Assembly: GCA_009993885.1 (NCBI GenBank)
Contig: JAACSN010000014.1
Coordinates: forward strand, 1 to 42,174
Length of the DNA stretch: 42,174 bases
Direction of reading: 5' to 3'
Origin: Alphaproteobacteria bacterium
GTDB lineage: Bacteria; Pseudomonadota; Alphaproteobacteria; Caedimonadales; UBA9215
Below, in pieces: positions 1 to 8,688 of the stretch (position 1 is its first letter; every line of letters begins with the position of its first letter). The notes below the pieces were generated by a model. It was not told the DNA's origin. It did not search any database and saw only the letters and a list, made by a program, of their open reading frames with translations. A program made the position numbers and the translations under genes.

Positions 1-1593
1 ATTTTTACACCAATGGCAAACTATAACGGCCCGGCTTCTTTTGAGTATACCATTTCAGACGGTAACGACGGAACGAGTACGGCAACGGTTTTTCTTGATG
101 TTCAGGCCGATATACCCCTTATTAGCGTCGGCGATAACGATTCTGATGTGATTTCCGGATCAACCGGCCAAAATGTCATTATTGGGGATGCGGGTGGTAT
201 TGCCACGACTGACTTTGAATCCTTTAATATGGTTTTTTCTTTAGATTATTCAGGCAGTATGGCGTGGGGGCAAGAAAATAACTCCAATGTACCGGTTGGT
301 GATCGAAGAATTGATCTTGCACGTTCTGCCTTTAATGAACTTGCATCGGAATTTGTCAGTTACGGAGATTCGGCCAGAAATGCCTTAACACCCGTTGATC
401 TTAATATTCAGATGGTTATCTGGAGTAGTAACGTTCAAAGCAGTCTTTTATTTACCTATCAAGAAGATCCTAATAATTCCGGAAGCTATGACTTTTTTGA
501 CTCTACCGGCTTAACATTCTCAGATCATCTTGCTACTTTTTCTAATCCGAATGGCGGTACCCCCTACAACGTTGCTACAAATGCGGCCCTTGATTATTTT
601 AATGAGACGTCTCTTGTCGCAGATAACGAGCGCCATTATTTTATTTCAGACGGCCAACCGGACCCGGTAAGCAATGCTGCACCCGGATCAGGAGAGGCCT
701 TCACAGCCATAGGGGTTGAGTCTTACGCTATTGGACTTTTCACCGATGCGACTGTCACCGGCCATCTTAATGAGGTTGACAACACAAATCCTGACGGAAC
801 TAATATAGCGTCCGGGCCCGGTATTGCGGATATTATTGCTGAACCCGACGATCTGTCCGCGGCTCTTGTGGGAACAATAACGGCAGAGGCAGGTGTCGAT
901 ACCCTGACGGGCAATATTGAAAATGATATTATTTTTGGAGATATTGTTAATACGGAGTGGCTCCCCGACGGAAGTTCCCTTTGGAATTATAATGATGTGA
1001 TTTCTCATCTCACAACCACCTTGGGGCATGCCCCGTCCACTGAAGAAATTTATGCCGAATTCCTTGCAAATCATTTGAAATACGCAGAAGAAAGGGCAGG
1101 CGGTGTCGGTAAGGCCGATATTATTAACGGAGGTGACGGTGATGATATTATCCACGGTCAAGGAGGCAACGACACGATTAACGGCGGTGACGGTGATGAT
1201 ATCATCTTTGGCGGCACAGGAGCCGATACCTTAACGGGTGGAGCCGGAAACGATACCTTTGGCTTTAGGCTTTTTGATATTGGCACGGGCGTTGATACGA
1301 TTACGGATTTCCAAAGCGTTGAAGATGCGAACGGAACCGATCAACTTGATTTGTCCGAATTGCTTATTGATGCAGGATATGACATAGAAAGCCATGATTT
1401 AGCTGATTTTATTGAGATTCTGACTGACGGCACCGATGCGACTGTTTCTTTTAACGCAGAAGGTAACGGCAGTTCCGGAACCTATGTCGAGATTGCTGTT
1501 TTAGCAGGGATTACTACAATGGGTGGTGGTACGATCAATGTGTTAATTGATGCAGCGGGAACCGTGGACACTATTTCTGTAGCCGCCGGTTAA
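1..1593 (+). CDS. C-terminal part of a large RTX/VWA adhesin-like protein (5' end outside window)
   Basis: The frame is open from the first base, so the true start lies upstream; residue numbers here count from the ATG at 13. The first residues read as the end of a cadherin-like/tandem-95 repeat (NYNGPASFEYTISDG). A von Willebrand A-like domain follows, with a MIDAS-type DxSxS at residues 78-82. Glycine/aspartate-rich RTX nonapeptides (GGDGDDIIHG type) occupy about 367-416. The tail after them (TITDFQ...DQLDLSELL) resembles the C-terminal target domain of type I secreted giant adhesins. From family knowledge the product would leave the cell through a type I exporter, bind calcium in the RTX repeats and act in surface attachment. 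No exporter gene is in view. It meets hda tail to tail, with a 4-base overlap at TTAA. The family call is firm; the host target is unknown. Confidence 0.85.
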   Translation: MFTPMANYNGPASFEYTISDGNDGTSTATVFLDVQADIPLISVGDNDSDVISGSTGQNVIIGDAGGIATTDFESFNMVFSLDYSGSMAWGQENNSNVPVGDRRIDLARSAFNELASEFVSYGDSARNALTPVDLNIQMVIWSSNVQSSLLFTYQEDPNNSGSYDFFDSTGLTFSDHLATFSNPNGGTPYNVATNAALDYFNETSLVADNERHYFISDGQPDPVSNAAPGSGEAFTAIGVESYAIGLFTDATVTGHLNEVDNTNPDGTNIASGPGIADIIAEPDDLSAALVGTITAEAGVDTLTGNIENDIIFGDIVNTEWLPDGSSLWNYNDVISHLTTTLGHAPSTEEIYAEFLANHLKYAEERAGGVGKADIINGGDGDDIIHGQGGNDTINGGDGDDIIFGGTGADTLTGGAGNDTFGFRLFDIGTGVDTITDFQSVEDANGTDQLDLSELLIDAGYDIESHDLADFIEILTDGTDATVSFNAEGNGSSGTYVEIAVLAGITTMGGGTINVLIDAAGTVDTISVAAG

Positions 1594-2261
1594 AGGTCAA
1601 GAATTTGTTTGACCAGCGGGAGCGTTAAATTCCGGCGCAACTCGAGGGATGTACGATTTAAAAGCGTTGTCATTTCTTGAACCCCTTCATAAGATCGCTG
1701 CATGTGTTTGATGATATAATTTAGTACATTCTCAGGAACTTTGAGTTGCAAATCGGAAAATCTTTTAATCAAGAGAGCACACAATAAATCATCATCAGGT
1801 GCTTTGATTTGCGTTGCCGGTACGGATTGCAAGCGCGAGGCTAAATCGGGCAAGGCGATATTCCATAGTCGAGGGGGTGTCTTTGCAGTAAGCAGAAGGT
1901 AGCCTTGGTATTCGTTAATGAGGTTATACAGGTGAAATAATCCTTTATAACAAGAAATTTCATCGGCATTGTCCACAATGAGAAACGGGTTTTGACACAC
2001 ATATTCTGCCAGATAATCCAACTTTAAAACACTGTCGTCGACAAAACTCGCGCGGCTTTCATTGCGCCATAAATGGGCTATATGGGTACGACCGCTACCT
2101 GACGGCCCATAGAGGAGTTGGACGCGATTATCCCAACGGGGCCAACGTTGAAGCAAGGAGACGGCTTCATCGTTACTGAGGGAAATATAGAAATTTTCCC
2201 ATCGGTAAATCGGATCAAGGGAGATATCAAAAGCGAGTTGTACAACGGGTGCCGGTTTCAT
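1590..2261 (-). CDS. hda: DnaA-related regulatory inactivator Hda/HdaA
   Basis: A 223-residue AAA+ protein of the DnaA/Hda family. Visible elements are an N-terminal QL clamp-binding-type motif (QLAFD, residues 8-12), a Walker A of the Hda form with Arg before the Thr (GPSGSGRT, 52-59), a Walker B (FLIVD, 93-97) and a box VII-like SRLQ near 142-145. The DnaA DNA-binding domain is absent, as expected for Hda. By family knowledge it binds the DNA polymerase sliding clamp and stimulates ATP hydrolysis by DnaA, limiting re-initiation of replication. Its start overlaps the stop of the permease gene by ATGA, so it is probably translationally coupled as the last gene of the pepA-to-hda operon. An AI-2E permease next to hda is a familiar alphaproteobacterial neighbourhood. 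Confidence 0.88.
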   Translation of the reverse strand: MKPAPVVQLAFDISLDPIYRWENFYISLSNDEAVSLLQRWPRWDNRVQLLYGPSGSGRTHIAHLWRNESRASFVDDSVLKLDYLAEYVCQNPFLIVDNADEISCYKGLFHLYNLINEYQGYLLLTAKTPPRLWNIALPDLASRLQSVPATQIKAPDDDLLCALLIKRFSDLQLKVPENVLNYIIKHMQRSYEGVQEMTTLLNRTSLELRRNLTLPLVKQILDL

Positions 2262-3409
2262 GCTTCATAAGCCTCAAGGCGTTGTCGATAGTCATTCATA
2301 GCAAATCTTAAGAGCACTGCCAAGGTTGCTGAAAGGGGGACGGCTAAAAGCAAGCCGGTAAAGCCCATAAGAAATCCGCCGGCCAATAGGGAAAAAATGA
2401 CCCAAACGGGGTGTAACCCGATACGACCGCCGATAAGTTTGGGCGTTAAATAAAAAGACTCAACGACCTGTCCTGTACCGTAAATAGCCAGTACAATGAA
2501 CAGATAATCAAAGCCGCTAAATTGAGCCAAGGTAATGCCGACGGCCGCTACAAATCCGATAAAGAAACCAACGTAAGGTATGAAGGCTAAAAGGCCGCTC
2601 AAGAGGCCGACGGTAAAAGCAAATTCCAGCCCCATAAGGGACAGGGCTAAGGTGTAATAAAAGGCAAGGATGACGCATACGCTTGCTTGTCCTCTGAAAT
2701 AGCCGCTTAAGGTTGCATTAATTTCATCCCCTAATTTTAAGCTTGATGGTTTCATGGTGTGGGGCACAAGGCCATGGATGTAATTTAAAATCTTCGGCCA
2801 ATCTCGCAAAAGGTAGAAAATAAGCAGAGGCGTCAGAAGGACAAGGGAAACAAGGTTTGCAAGCGCAAGGGTGTTGGTGAAAAGGCCCGCTAAAAAGGTG
2901 AAAACCCATTTCAACATCTTAGAGAGGTTTTCCGTAACGGTTTTTTGGATTTCTTCTTGAATATTCCCTTGAAAACTTGAAATCCATGTTTGAATTTTTG
3001 GTGTCGCACTTTCAATAAAAGTCTTTAGATAATCAGGCAAGGTCACGGCTAAAGAGTGGAGTTCCTTTTTTAAAAAAGGAATGGTAAAAAACAGGAGCGT
3101 TACAATAAGCATCATAATACTTAAAACCATTACCGAGGTTGCTGCTGTGCGCCCGAGTCCCTTACGTTCAAAAAAACTGACGGCCGGATCAAGGGCATAG
3201 GCAAAAATAAGAGCAACGCCAAAGGGCATCATGACGGGATAGAGGTAGTAAAAGAAAACAGCAAGGAGTGCTCCGCCTCCTAAAAGCCGGAGACGGACTT
3301 TTTTCCTTATATCATCGGCCGGTCGAACCGCAGAAACGGTCTTTGTGTTTGAGGCTTTTTGCTTAGGTGATGACGTCTTTAGATGAGTTTTCGAGCCATT
3401 TTTTGACAT
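2258..3409 (-). CDS. AI-2E family transporter (PerM/UPF0118-like permease)
   Basis: A 383-residue polytopic inner-membrane protein. After a basic cytoplasmic head of about 40 residues come hydrophobic pairs near residues 43-75 and 90-115, an amphipathic soluble stretch, and a further bundle of four to five segments to the C-terminus. The PYVGFFIGF and LLAVPLSATLAVL segments are typical of the AI-2E/UPF0118 family. The family exports small molecules or acts as an ion antiporter; the substrate here cannot be told. The start is well fixed: AGGAGG stands 6 bases before the ATG at 3409, although this places the start 47 bases inside the preceding phosphatidyltransferase gene. Its stop overlaps the hda start (ATGA). 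Confidence 0.87.
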   Translation of the reverse strand: MSKNGSKTHLKTSSPKQKASNTKTVSAVRPADDIRKKVRLRLLGGGALLAVFFYYLYPVMMPFGVALIFAYALDPAVSFFERKGLGRTAATSVMVLSIMMLIVTLLFFTIPFLKKELHSLAVTLPDYLKTFIESATPKIQTWISSFQGNIQEEIQKTVTENLSKMLKWVFTFLAGLFTNTLALANLVSLVLLTPLLIFYLLRDWPKILNYIHGLVPHTMKPSSLKLGDEINATLSGYFRGQASVCVILAFYYTLALSLMGLEFAFTVGLLSGLLAFIPYVGFFIGFVAAVGITLAQFSGFDYLFIVLAIYGTGQVVESFYLTPKLIGGRIGLHPVWVIFSLLAGGFLMGFTGLLLAVPLSATLAVLLRFAMNDYRQRLEAYEA

Positions 3410-3905
3410 AACTCCCTCCTGAGAGCAGCGTTGTGATTGCCGTTAGTATAAACAAAATATCATTCAATGCGGGATATATTGTGCCGTAGGCTAATTCGGC
3501 CAAGATAATGACCACTAACAAAAGCTGCATCAGCGTATTAGCCTTACTAATGAAAAGAGGTCTAATTTCCAAAGATGACTGGAAAACAACGGCTAAGAGA
3601 GCGCCCCCAAGAATTACAAAGTCTCGAAAAACCACAAGGATGACCAGCCATGACGGAAAAACACCGTGGAGGCCGAGGGTTACAAAAACAGCAACAAGCA
3701 AAACTTTGTCTGCAAGGGGATCAAGATAACGGCCAAGGGTCGTTTGGCACTGCATTTTCCGAGCCAAAAAGCCGTCCAGCAAGTCGGAAACGCCGGCAAT
3801 AAAAAAACCAAAGAGAGCATAGGTATAATGCTCGTCTACAAGAGCCCACACAATAACAGGGACAAGGAACAGGCGAAAGAGGCTAATGAGGTTAGGGACG
3901 GTCAT
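3363..3905 (-). CDS. CDP-alcohol phosphatidyltransferase family protein (PgsA-like)
   Basis: A 180-residue membrane enzyme with the complete CDP-alcohol phosphotransferase signature D(x)2DG(x)2AR(x)8G(x)3D(x)3D: D41, D44, G45, A48, R49, G58, D62 and D66, followed by three or four hydrophobic segments. The family moves a phosphatidyl group from CDP-diacylglycerol to an alcohol such as glycerol-3-phosphate, using divalent metals held by the aspartates. The sequence resembles PgsA, but its place between a DUF2066 gene and an AI-2E permease is that of the second, uncharacterised alphaproteobacterial paralogue, so no symbol is given. Its ATG overlaps the upstream stop by ATGA, and its 3' end contains the ribosome binding site and start of the permease gene. 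Confidence 0.85.
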   Translation of the reverse strand: MTVPNLISLFRLFLVPVIVWALVDEHYTYALFGFFIAGVSDLLDGFLARKMQCQTTLGRYLDPLADKVLLVAVFVTLGLHGVFPSWLVILVVFRDFVILGGALLAVVFQSSLEIRPLFISKANTLMQLLLVVIILAELAYGTIYPALNDILFILTAITTLLSGGSYVKKWLENSSKDVIT

Positions 3906-5182
3906 GGATATATCTCAAAGCCGGAAGGCCTTTCCGGCTCTTTTGGAGACGGTGATTTAAAATAAGAGGCGGACGCTTGAGAAGACGGTTGGTCTGAAGA
4001 AGAATTTTCAGCTGCAAGGGGTTTTGAGGGGGGGGATTGCCTAAAACCAACGGATAAATCAAAGCTTCCGGGGGTTCCTTCGCTAAAGACGAGGCCTCGG
4101 CGTGCGAGTTCCCCCATAAGGTCATGGAAAGGAAGCGCGGACTTAATGACAATTTTTGCGTAGGTGCGAGAGAGACTAGCCACGCTGAAGACTTGAACAG
4201 CCCCTATTTTTAGACCTCGACGAATTTGTTGCCATTGCTCAAAGCTGTTGAAAGACGCTGTGACATGATAGGTTTGCAACCCGACATTCTTTGTTTGAGC
4301 CGTGGATGAATTTTGATCTTGAAGGACTTTGATAAGTTTAATTCGTGCTTTGGTGAAAGCCTCTTCAAGGGTTTCACCCTCAACAAAAAGAGGATCACCG
4401 GAAAACATAAGGCGGCCATCATGGAATAATTTGACGGTAAGCTCAAGCTCGTTATGTTCAAAGGAAACACGTTTTAGGATCGCAACAACAAGCGCCTTTT
4501 TGCCGTAACGTTCTAGTAAACCTTGAACACGTTGGGATCGATTCGTCATAATGTCTTCAATGGACACACTCATAATATCTTGAACGTCACCTAAAGGAAC
4601 ACGTGTCTTCAAGACGTCTTCTTGGGAGGCTTGTTGCCAGAATTGATGCCAAGGGTTTTTCGTATCCCACATCAATGATTCGTCGGACGTTAGATAAACA
4701 GGCACTAAAATGACATCTTTAGTTAGGGCGGCGTCGGCCTTCGTCGAGTTGTTTTCTTGTGTTTCATCTGCATCGCTCCCTTGGTTTGGGGCGGTGTTTG
4801 GGGCGGTAGAATCTTGAGTGTGGCGACCTTGTAAAAGTTTTCTTAACCCTTGATCGCTGAAGGTGATAGAGAGTGTCCCGATATATTGCTTGGGGGAAAT
4901 TTTTTCTTTTTCGATCTCAAAAGTATCCGCGGCATTTTCGAGGGCTTCGTCGCTTGGCATGCCGCGAGATTTTAAGTCATATTCAAAAGCAGAATTACCT
5001 TGAGTGATTTCAATAAAAGCTTTTCGCCTTGCTTCTGCTATGGCCAGCTCACGGGCTTTTAGACCCGAATCGGATTTAACATTAACGGTAATACCGCCTA
5101 TCTTCATGCCGGCATCACAGGTCAAAAAAGGAGATAGCCCGCACAAAAAGCTTAAAGCTATGAGGTATGCTCTTAGGGTCAT
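3902..5182 (-). CDS. DUF2066-type exported protein
   Basis: A 426-residue protein that starts with a Sec-type signal peptide (hydrophobic core about residues 5-18, likely cleaved near DAG at 23-25). Residues 30-120 carry the DUF2066-like pattern: a beta strand, then an alanine/arginine-rich helix (ARELAIAEARRKAF), then a SYRFS-like strand (YIGTLSITFSDQGLRKLL). A Ser/Thr/Asn/Glu-rich linker near 120-148 leads to a second globular half. The C-terminus (about 385-426) is Pro/Ser-rich and probably disordered. AGGAG lies 7 bases before the ATG at 5182. No biochemical role is known for the family. Its conserved link to a phosphatidyltransferase and a permease hints at an envelope or lipid-related role, which is an inference. 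Confidence 0.75.
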   Translation of the reverse strand: MTLRAYLIALSFLCGLSPFLTCDAGMKIGGITVNVKSDSGLKARELAIAEARRKAFIEITQGNSAFEYDLKSRGMPSDEALENAADTFEIEKEKISPKQYIGTLSITFSDQGLRKLLQGRHTQDSTAPNTAPNQGSDADETQENNSTKADAALTKDVILVPVYLTSDESLMWDTKNPWHQFWQQASQEDVLKTRVPLGDVQDIMSVSIEDIMTNRSQRVQGLLERYGKKALVVAILKRVSFEHNELELTVKLFHDGRLMFSGDPLFVEGETLEEAFTKARIKLIKVLQDQNSSTAQTKNVGLQTYHVTASFNSFEQWQQIRRGLKIGAVQVFSVASLSRTYAKIVIKSALPFHDLMGELARRGLVFSEGTPGSFDLSVGFRQSPPSKPLAAENSSSDQPSSQASASYFKSPSPKEPERPSGFEIYP

Positions 5183-5225
5183 GGCGTATCTCCTATTTTA
5201 ATATCTTCTTAAAAGAAAATATTGA

Positions 5226-5648
5226 TTAGCCGACAATTTCAATTCCGCTAAAGAAATAAGCGATTTCAACGGCTGCATTCTCGGGGGAATCGGATCCATG
5301 AACGGAGTTTGCTTCGATTGATTCGGCAAATTCTTTACGAATGGTTCCGGCATCTGCATTTTCAGGGTTTGTTGCGCCCATAACATCACGGTAAGCAGCA
5401 ACAGCATTTTCTCCCTCAAGAACTTGAACAACAACAGGGCCTGATGTCATAAAGTCGCAAAGGTCACCGAAGAAAGAGCGTTCTTTGTGTACGGCATAAA
5501 AAGTCTCTGCTTGGGCACGTGAAAGGTGGAGACGCTTTTGAGCAATGATTTTGAGGCCGGCTTTTTCAATAACCGCATTAATCTCGCCGGTTAAATTGCG
5601 ACGTGTCGCATCGGGTTTTAAAATAGAAAAGGTTCTTTGAATAGTCAT
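5226..5648 (-). CDS. ndk: Nucleoside diphosphate kinase
   Basis: A 140-residue protein of normal length for bacterial NDK. It transfers the gamma-phosphate of ATP to nucleoside diphosphates through a phospho-histidine. The hallmark NSVHGSD is present with catalytic His117; K11 and R104 match conserved nucleotide-binding positions, and the N-terminal FSILKPDA motif is intact. It lies 41 bases after holC and 43 bases before the DUF2066 gene, all on the minus strand, so it probably belongs to the same transcript. Supplying dNTPs fits with holC and hda in one unit concerned with DNA replication. Confidence 0.97.
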   Translation of the reverse strand: MTIQRTFSILKPDATRRNLTGEINAVIEKAGLKIIAQKRLHLSRAQAETFYAVHKERSFFGDLCDFMTSGPVVVQVLEGENAVAAYRDVMGATNPENADAGTIRKEFAESIEANSVHGSDSPENAAVEIAYFFSGIEIVG

Positions 5649-5689
5649 TTTTATATCCTTAATTAAAGTTTAGGGAGCGTGGTGGCAAT

Positions 5690-6142
5690 CTAAATATCTT
5701 GCTTTTCCCAGCGCCCGTTTTCGTTTTGTTTCCAATAGGTTAGGGCGTGTCCGGCTTCTTTATAAGCTTTCCAACGCTTGCGGGCTTCTGTAACGGCTTT
5801 ATCATCGTGGCCGTTAAAAATGTCAAGACATCTTTTGAAGCCTGCAAAATTCGGAACGGTTGATCCCTCAACACATGCCAATACATCAGCCCCGTTTGGA
5901 TTTTCAAAGGTTGTTGTAAGCCAAAGAGGTTGTTCATCGCTTTGACCTTCCTTTTCCGATCCATGGGGTAAAAATGCTTTCGAGCTAAAAGTCCATAACA
6001 ACTTGTTATACACCTCCAAGGCCTCCGAGGTTTCAAAAAATAAAACACTTTTGAGACCTGCAAGATAGACTTTCTCCAGAAGCTTGGCAACGCTTTTTTC
6101 CAAAGATCCTTGGGTGAGTTGATAAAAACTAATTTCTGTCAT
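5690..6142 (-). CDS. holC: DNA polymerase III chi subunit
   Basis: A 150-residue protein of the HolC family. Typical features are the start EISFYQLTQGSLEKSVAKLLEK, the central LPHG and QPLWLTT motifs and the C-terminal LTYWKQNENGRWEKQ. Chi is an accessory subunit of the clamp-loader complex that contacts single-strand binding protein. The ATG at 6142 shares its A with the pepA stop (TAATG), so the two genes are translationally coupled. A pepA-holC pair is common in proteobacteria, which supports both calls. Confidence 0.9.
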   Translation of the reverse strand: MTEISFYQLTQGSLEKSVAKLLEKVYLAGLKSVLFFETSEALEVYNKLLWTFSSKAFLPHGSEKEGQSDEQPLWLTTTFENPNGADVLACVEGSTVPNFAGFKRCLDIFNGHDDKAVTEARKRWKAYKEAGHALTYWKQNENGRWEKQDI

Positions 6143-7641
6143 TATGCTTCGTAATGATCTTGCACAAGCCTATCCAACAATCTTACGCCAAAGCCTGTAG
6201 CCCCCTTTGGAGCGGTCGGTAATTGACGACTCTCAATCCAAGCCATTCCTGCAATATCAAGGTGAGCCCATGGCACACCGTTTACATAGCGTTCAAGGAA
6301 TTGGGCAGCCGTGATACTTCCGGCATGGCGGCCGTTGCTGATGTTTTGCATGTCGGCAACGGGAGATTTCAGCAGCTTATTGTAATCTTCCGACATGGGA
6401 AGGCGCCATACGGGATCCCCCGATTTATCTGCAGCCTCTTTCAAGCGCTCACTTAGTTCGTCATTGTTCGAGAAAAGACCCGCATGGAAATCTCCCAAGG
6501 CGATTAAAATAGCGCCTGTTAAGGTTGCAAGGTTAATCATAAATTGGGGCTTGAAGCGATCTTGTGTGTACCAAAGAGCATCACACAAAACAAGGCGCCC
6601 TTCCGCATCGGTGTTAAGCACCTCAACGGTCTGGCCGGACATAGAAGTGAGCACATCCCCCGGGCGTATGGCATTGCCGTCGGGCATATTTTCCACAAGG
6701 CCTACAACGGCAACGGCATTAACTTTTGCCTTGCGAAGGGCAAGGGTTTTCATGAGGCCGACAACCGTAGCAGAACCCGCCATATCGTGCTTCATTTCAT
6801 GCATGTTCAAGCCCGGTTTCAAACTAATACCCCCGGTATCGAAAGTCACTCCCTTTCCGATAAAGGCAATAGGTTGTTGGTCTGAAGGGCCGCCTTTCCA
6901 TTGCATGACAACCAAACGAGATTCTTTAGCGCTTCCTTGTCCAACGCCTAAAAGACAGCCCATACCTAGCTTTTTCATGTCTTTTTCATTTAGAATCTCT
7001 ACGTCTACATCAAGAGGTTTAAGTTCGTCCTTGATCTTCTCGGCATAGGTTTCGGGATAAAGAATATTACAAGGCTCCGTTGCCACTTCACGGCATAGAA
7101 AAATACCCTCTGCCACGGCTTTGAGAGGTTTAAAAGCCTCCGTTGCAGACTCGGGATCTTCCGTGATGACGGAAAAAGTATCCAGTTGCGGCAGGTCTTC
7201 GGGCTTTTGCTTTGTCATATATTTGTCAAAACGCCAAGACCGCATCAAGGTGCCCGATGCAATAAGGGCTGCAATATCGCCTTTCCCCAAAGAATTTGCA
7301 GATAAATCACCAAGGTGAAGTACGGCTTCTTTATCGGGAGTGGCTGCAAGGGCTGCATAAATATGGCCGCCGATGTCTTGCAGAGTCTTAGGACAAAGAT
7401 CTTTTCTTTGGCCGAAGCCGGTTAAAATAATACGGCGTACTTTTAAATCATTAGGGGCAATGAGACTGATACAATCCCCAACCTTACCCTTAAAACGGTT
7501 GGTTTCAACGGCTGTTTTCAGAAGACCGTGGGTTGTGTCATTGAGAAATTGCGCTGCAGCCGTCATTTCATTATCTTCAAATACACCGACAACAATGGCA
7601 ACGTCTGTATTTTTAGCTTCTTTTAGGAATTGTATTTTCAT
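6142..7641 (-). CDS. pepA: Leucyl aminopeptidase (M17 family)
   Basis: A 499-residue cytosolic metallo-aminopeptidase. The family signature NTDAEGRL is at 333-340. The expected metal ligands and catalytic residues are in place at constant spacing from E. coli PepA: K253, D258, K265, D276, D335, E337 and R339. The enzyme removes N-terminal residues from peptides using two metal ions and forms hexamers; in some bacteria it also binds DNA. It is the first gene of the seven-gene minus-strand unit. GGAG precedes the ATG by about 10 bases, and the 182-base gap to the divergent TPR gene should hold its promoter. Confidence 0.97.
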   Translation of the reverse strand: MKIQFLKEAKNTDVAIVVGVFEDNEMTAAAQFLNDTTHGLLKTAVETNRFKGKVGDCISLIAPNDLKVRRIILTGFGQRKDLCPKTLQDIGGHIYAALAATPDKEAVLHLGDLSANSLGKGDIAALIASGTLMRSWRFDKYMTKQKPEDLPQLDTFSVITEDPESATEAFKPLKAVAEGIFLCREVATEPCNILYPETYAEKIKDELKPLDVDVEILNEKDMKKLGMGCLLGVGQGSAKESRLVVMQWKGGPSDQQPIAFIGKGVTFDTGGISLKPGLNMHEMKHDMAGSATVVGLMKTLALRKAKVNAVAVVGLVENMPDGNAIRPGDVLTSMSGQTVEVLNTDAEGRLVLCDALWYTQDRFKPQFMINLATLTGAILIALGDFHAGLFSNNDELSERLKEAADKSGDPVWRLPMSEDYNKLLKSPVADMQNISNGRHAGSITAAQFLERYVNGVPWAHLDIAGMAWIESRQLPTAPKGATGFGVRLLDRLVQDHYEA

Positions 7642-7764
7642 CGGTTGGCTTCTCCAAAATTTGAATACTCCATTCTCCTCAAAAAAACTCCTTTTGTAAA
7701 GAGATAGCGCTTTCTAATTTTTTAGAAGGAAGAGGCTTTAAAAAAATATGTTCAATTTTTTTTA

Positions 7765-7793
7765 TTGATAAAACAACGTATGAACACTATATA
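7765..7793 (+). promoter_or_regulatory. Sigma70-type promoter for the exported TPR gene
   Basis: TTGATA at 7765-7770 and TATATA at 7788-7793 are separated by 17 bases in an A+T-rich divergent intergenic region. The start codon of the TPR gene follows at 7824 with AAAGGA upstream of it. Assigned from the consensus match only. Confidence 0.55.
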
Positions 7794-7823
7794 AAAATTA
7801 ACAGTTAATTAAAGGATGCAAAA

Positions 7824-8570
7824 ATGAAAATCATTAAAGAAAAATATTATTCAATATTACTTAGTGTGTTACTAATAGGGGCAACCACGGCCTCGGCCTC
7901 TGATCATTCGGATACGGAAATGTCCGAGGTATCGTCTTTAGGCAAAAGAAAAGCACCTGAGTCAGTTGCTGCGGCCCGGACTTCCTCTGACGACCTCTCG
8001 GAGAAACGCGGAAGACAAAGTGACCTTATTGAGGCTTTACCAAGCTTAGCAATTCTTTGGGAAAAAGGTAATGGTTTCTTGCGAGCAAAAGAGTATGAAA
8101 GTGCCGCACAATTATATGAACATGTATATGAGTATGTTTCTACCCAAGGATCTCTAGATACTTCAGGTCTTGCAATCCTTGGATACGCACAGGCTAAAGC
8201 GGGAAATTCCCTGCGTGCCCGTGAGATTATACAATTGCTTCTTGAAACAACAACCGCTCCCTCCCTTGTAGCGCTTAAGCATGCTGCAGGGCTTTATCAC
8301 CATATAGGTGATTATGAAAATTCTGCACTTTATTGTGATAAAGTATTAGAAACAGCTCTTTTCCCGTTATCGGCGGACTATGGGAATGCCGGACTTTCGC
8401 ATTGCTTAAACGGAAATTATGCATATGCAGCAAAGCTTTTTGATCTCGCTTTCCAAGAGAATGCAAAGCCCCCAAAAGAATTACTTAAAGCAGCCGCAAT
8501 TTCGCACTATAATTTAGGAAATTCTTGGCGTGTTGCAGACCTTAGAAAAATGTTCGACAAAGTAAAATAA
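7824..8570 (+). CDS. Sec-exported TPR-repeat protein with NLS-like basic clusters
   Basis: A 248-residue protein, not recognised as a named gene. It has a clear signal peptide (basic N-terminus, hydrophobic core 10-20, likely cleavage after ASA at 23-25). Residues 26-70 are polar and probably disordered, with two basic clusters, KRK (41-43) and KRGR (61-64). From about 75 to the end there are degenerate tetratricopeptide helices (for example AKEYESAAQLYEHVYEY, GYAQAKAGNSLRAREI, GLSHCLNGNYAYAAKLF). TPR proteins usually mediate protein-protein contact. AAAGGA lies 7 bases before the ATG. It is flanked by its own promoter and a strong hairpin, so it is probably monocistronic. A periplasmic scaffold role or a secreted effector role are both possible. 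Confidence 0.75.
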   Translation: MKIIKEKYYSILLSVLLIGATTASASDHSDTEMSEVSSLGKRKAPESVAAARTSSDDLSEKRGRQSDLIEALPSLAILWEKGNGFLRAKEYESAAQLYEHVYEYVSTQGSLDTSGLAILGYAQAKAGNSLRAREIIQLLLETTTAPSLVALKHAAGLYHHIGDYENSALYCDKVLETALFPLSADYGNAGLSHCLNGNYAYAAKLFDLAFQENAKPPKELLKAAAISHYNLGNSWRVADLRKMFDKVK

Positions 8571-8580
8571 TCCGATGTCC

Positions 8581-8629
8581 TTTATGCTTGCAGAGTTTAA
8601 AGACCTGCAAGCATAAAACTTGTCTTTTT
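8581..8629 (+). terminator. Rho-independent terminator after the TPR gene
   Basis: A perfect 13-base-pair stem (TTTATGCTTGCAG at 8581-8593 with its complement at 8605-8617) encloses an 11-base loop and is followed by a short T-rich stretch ending in TTTTT at 8625-8629. It starts 11 bases after the TPR stop codon. The stem is strong; the T-tract is separated from it by a few bases. Confidence 0.7.
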
Positions 8630-8688
8630 GCCCTTAATCCTTTAGACTGTTTATAAATTCATAAAATAACGATAAAAGAATATATATA

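Noticed and set aside
688..1161. 157-codon minus-strand open frame
   Set aside because: It is antisense to the VWA/RTX gene and has no protein-like features.
6395..7048. 217-codon plus-strand open frame
   Set aside because: It lies wholly opposite pepA, whose catalytic motifs are complete. It has no recognisable domain.
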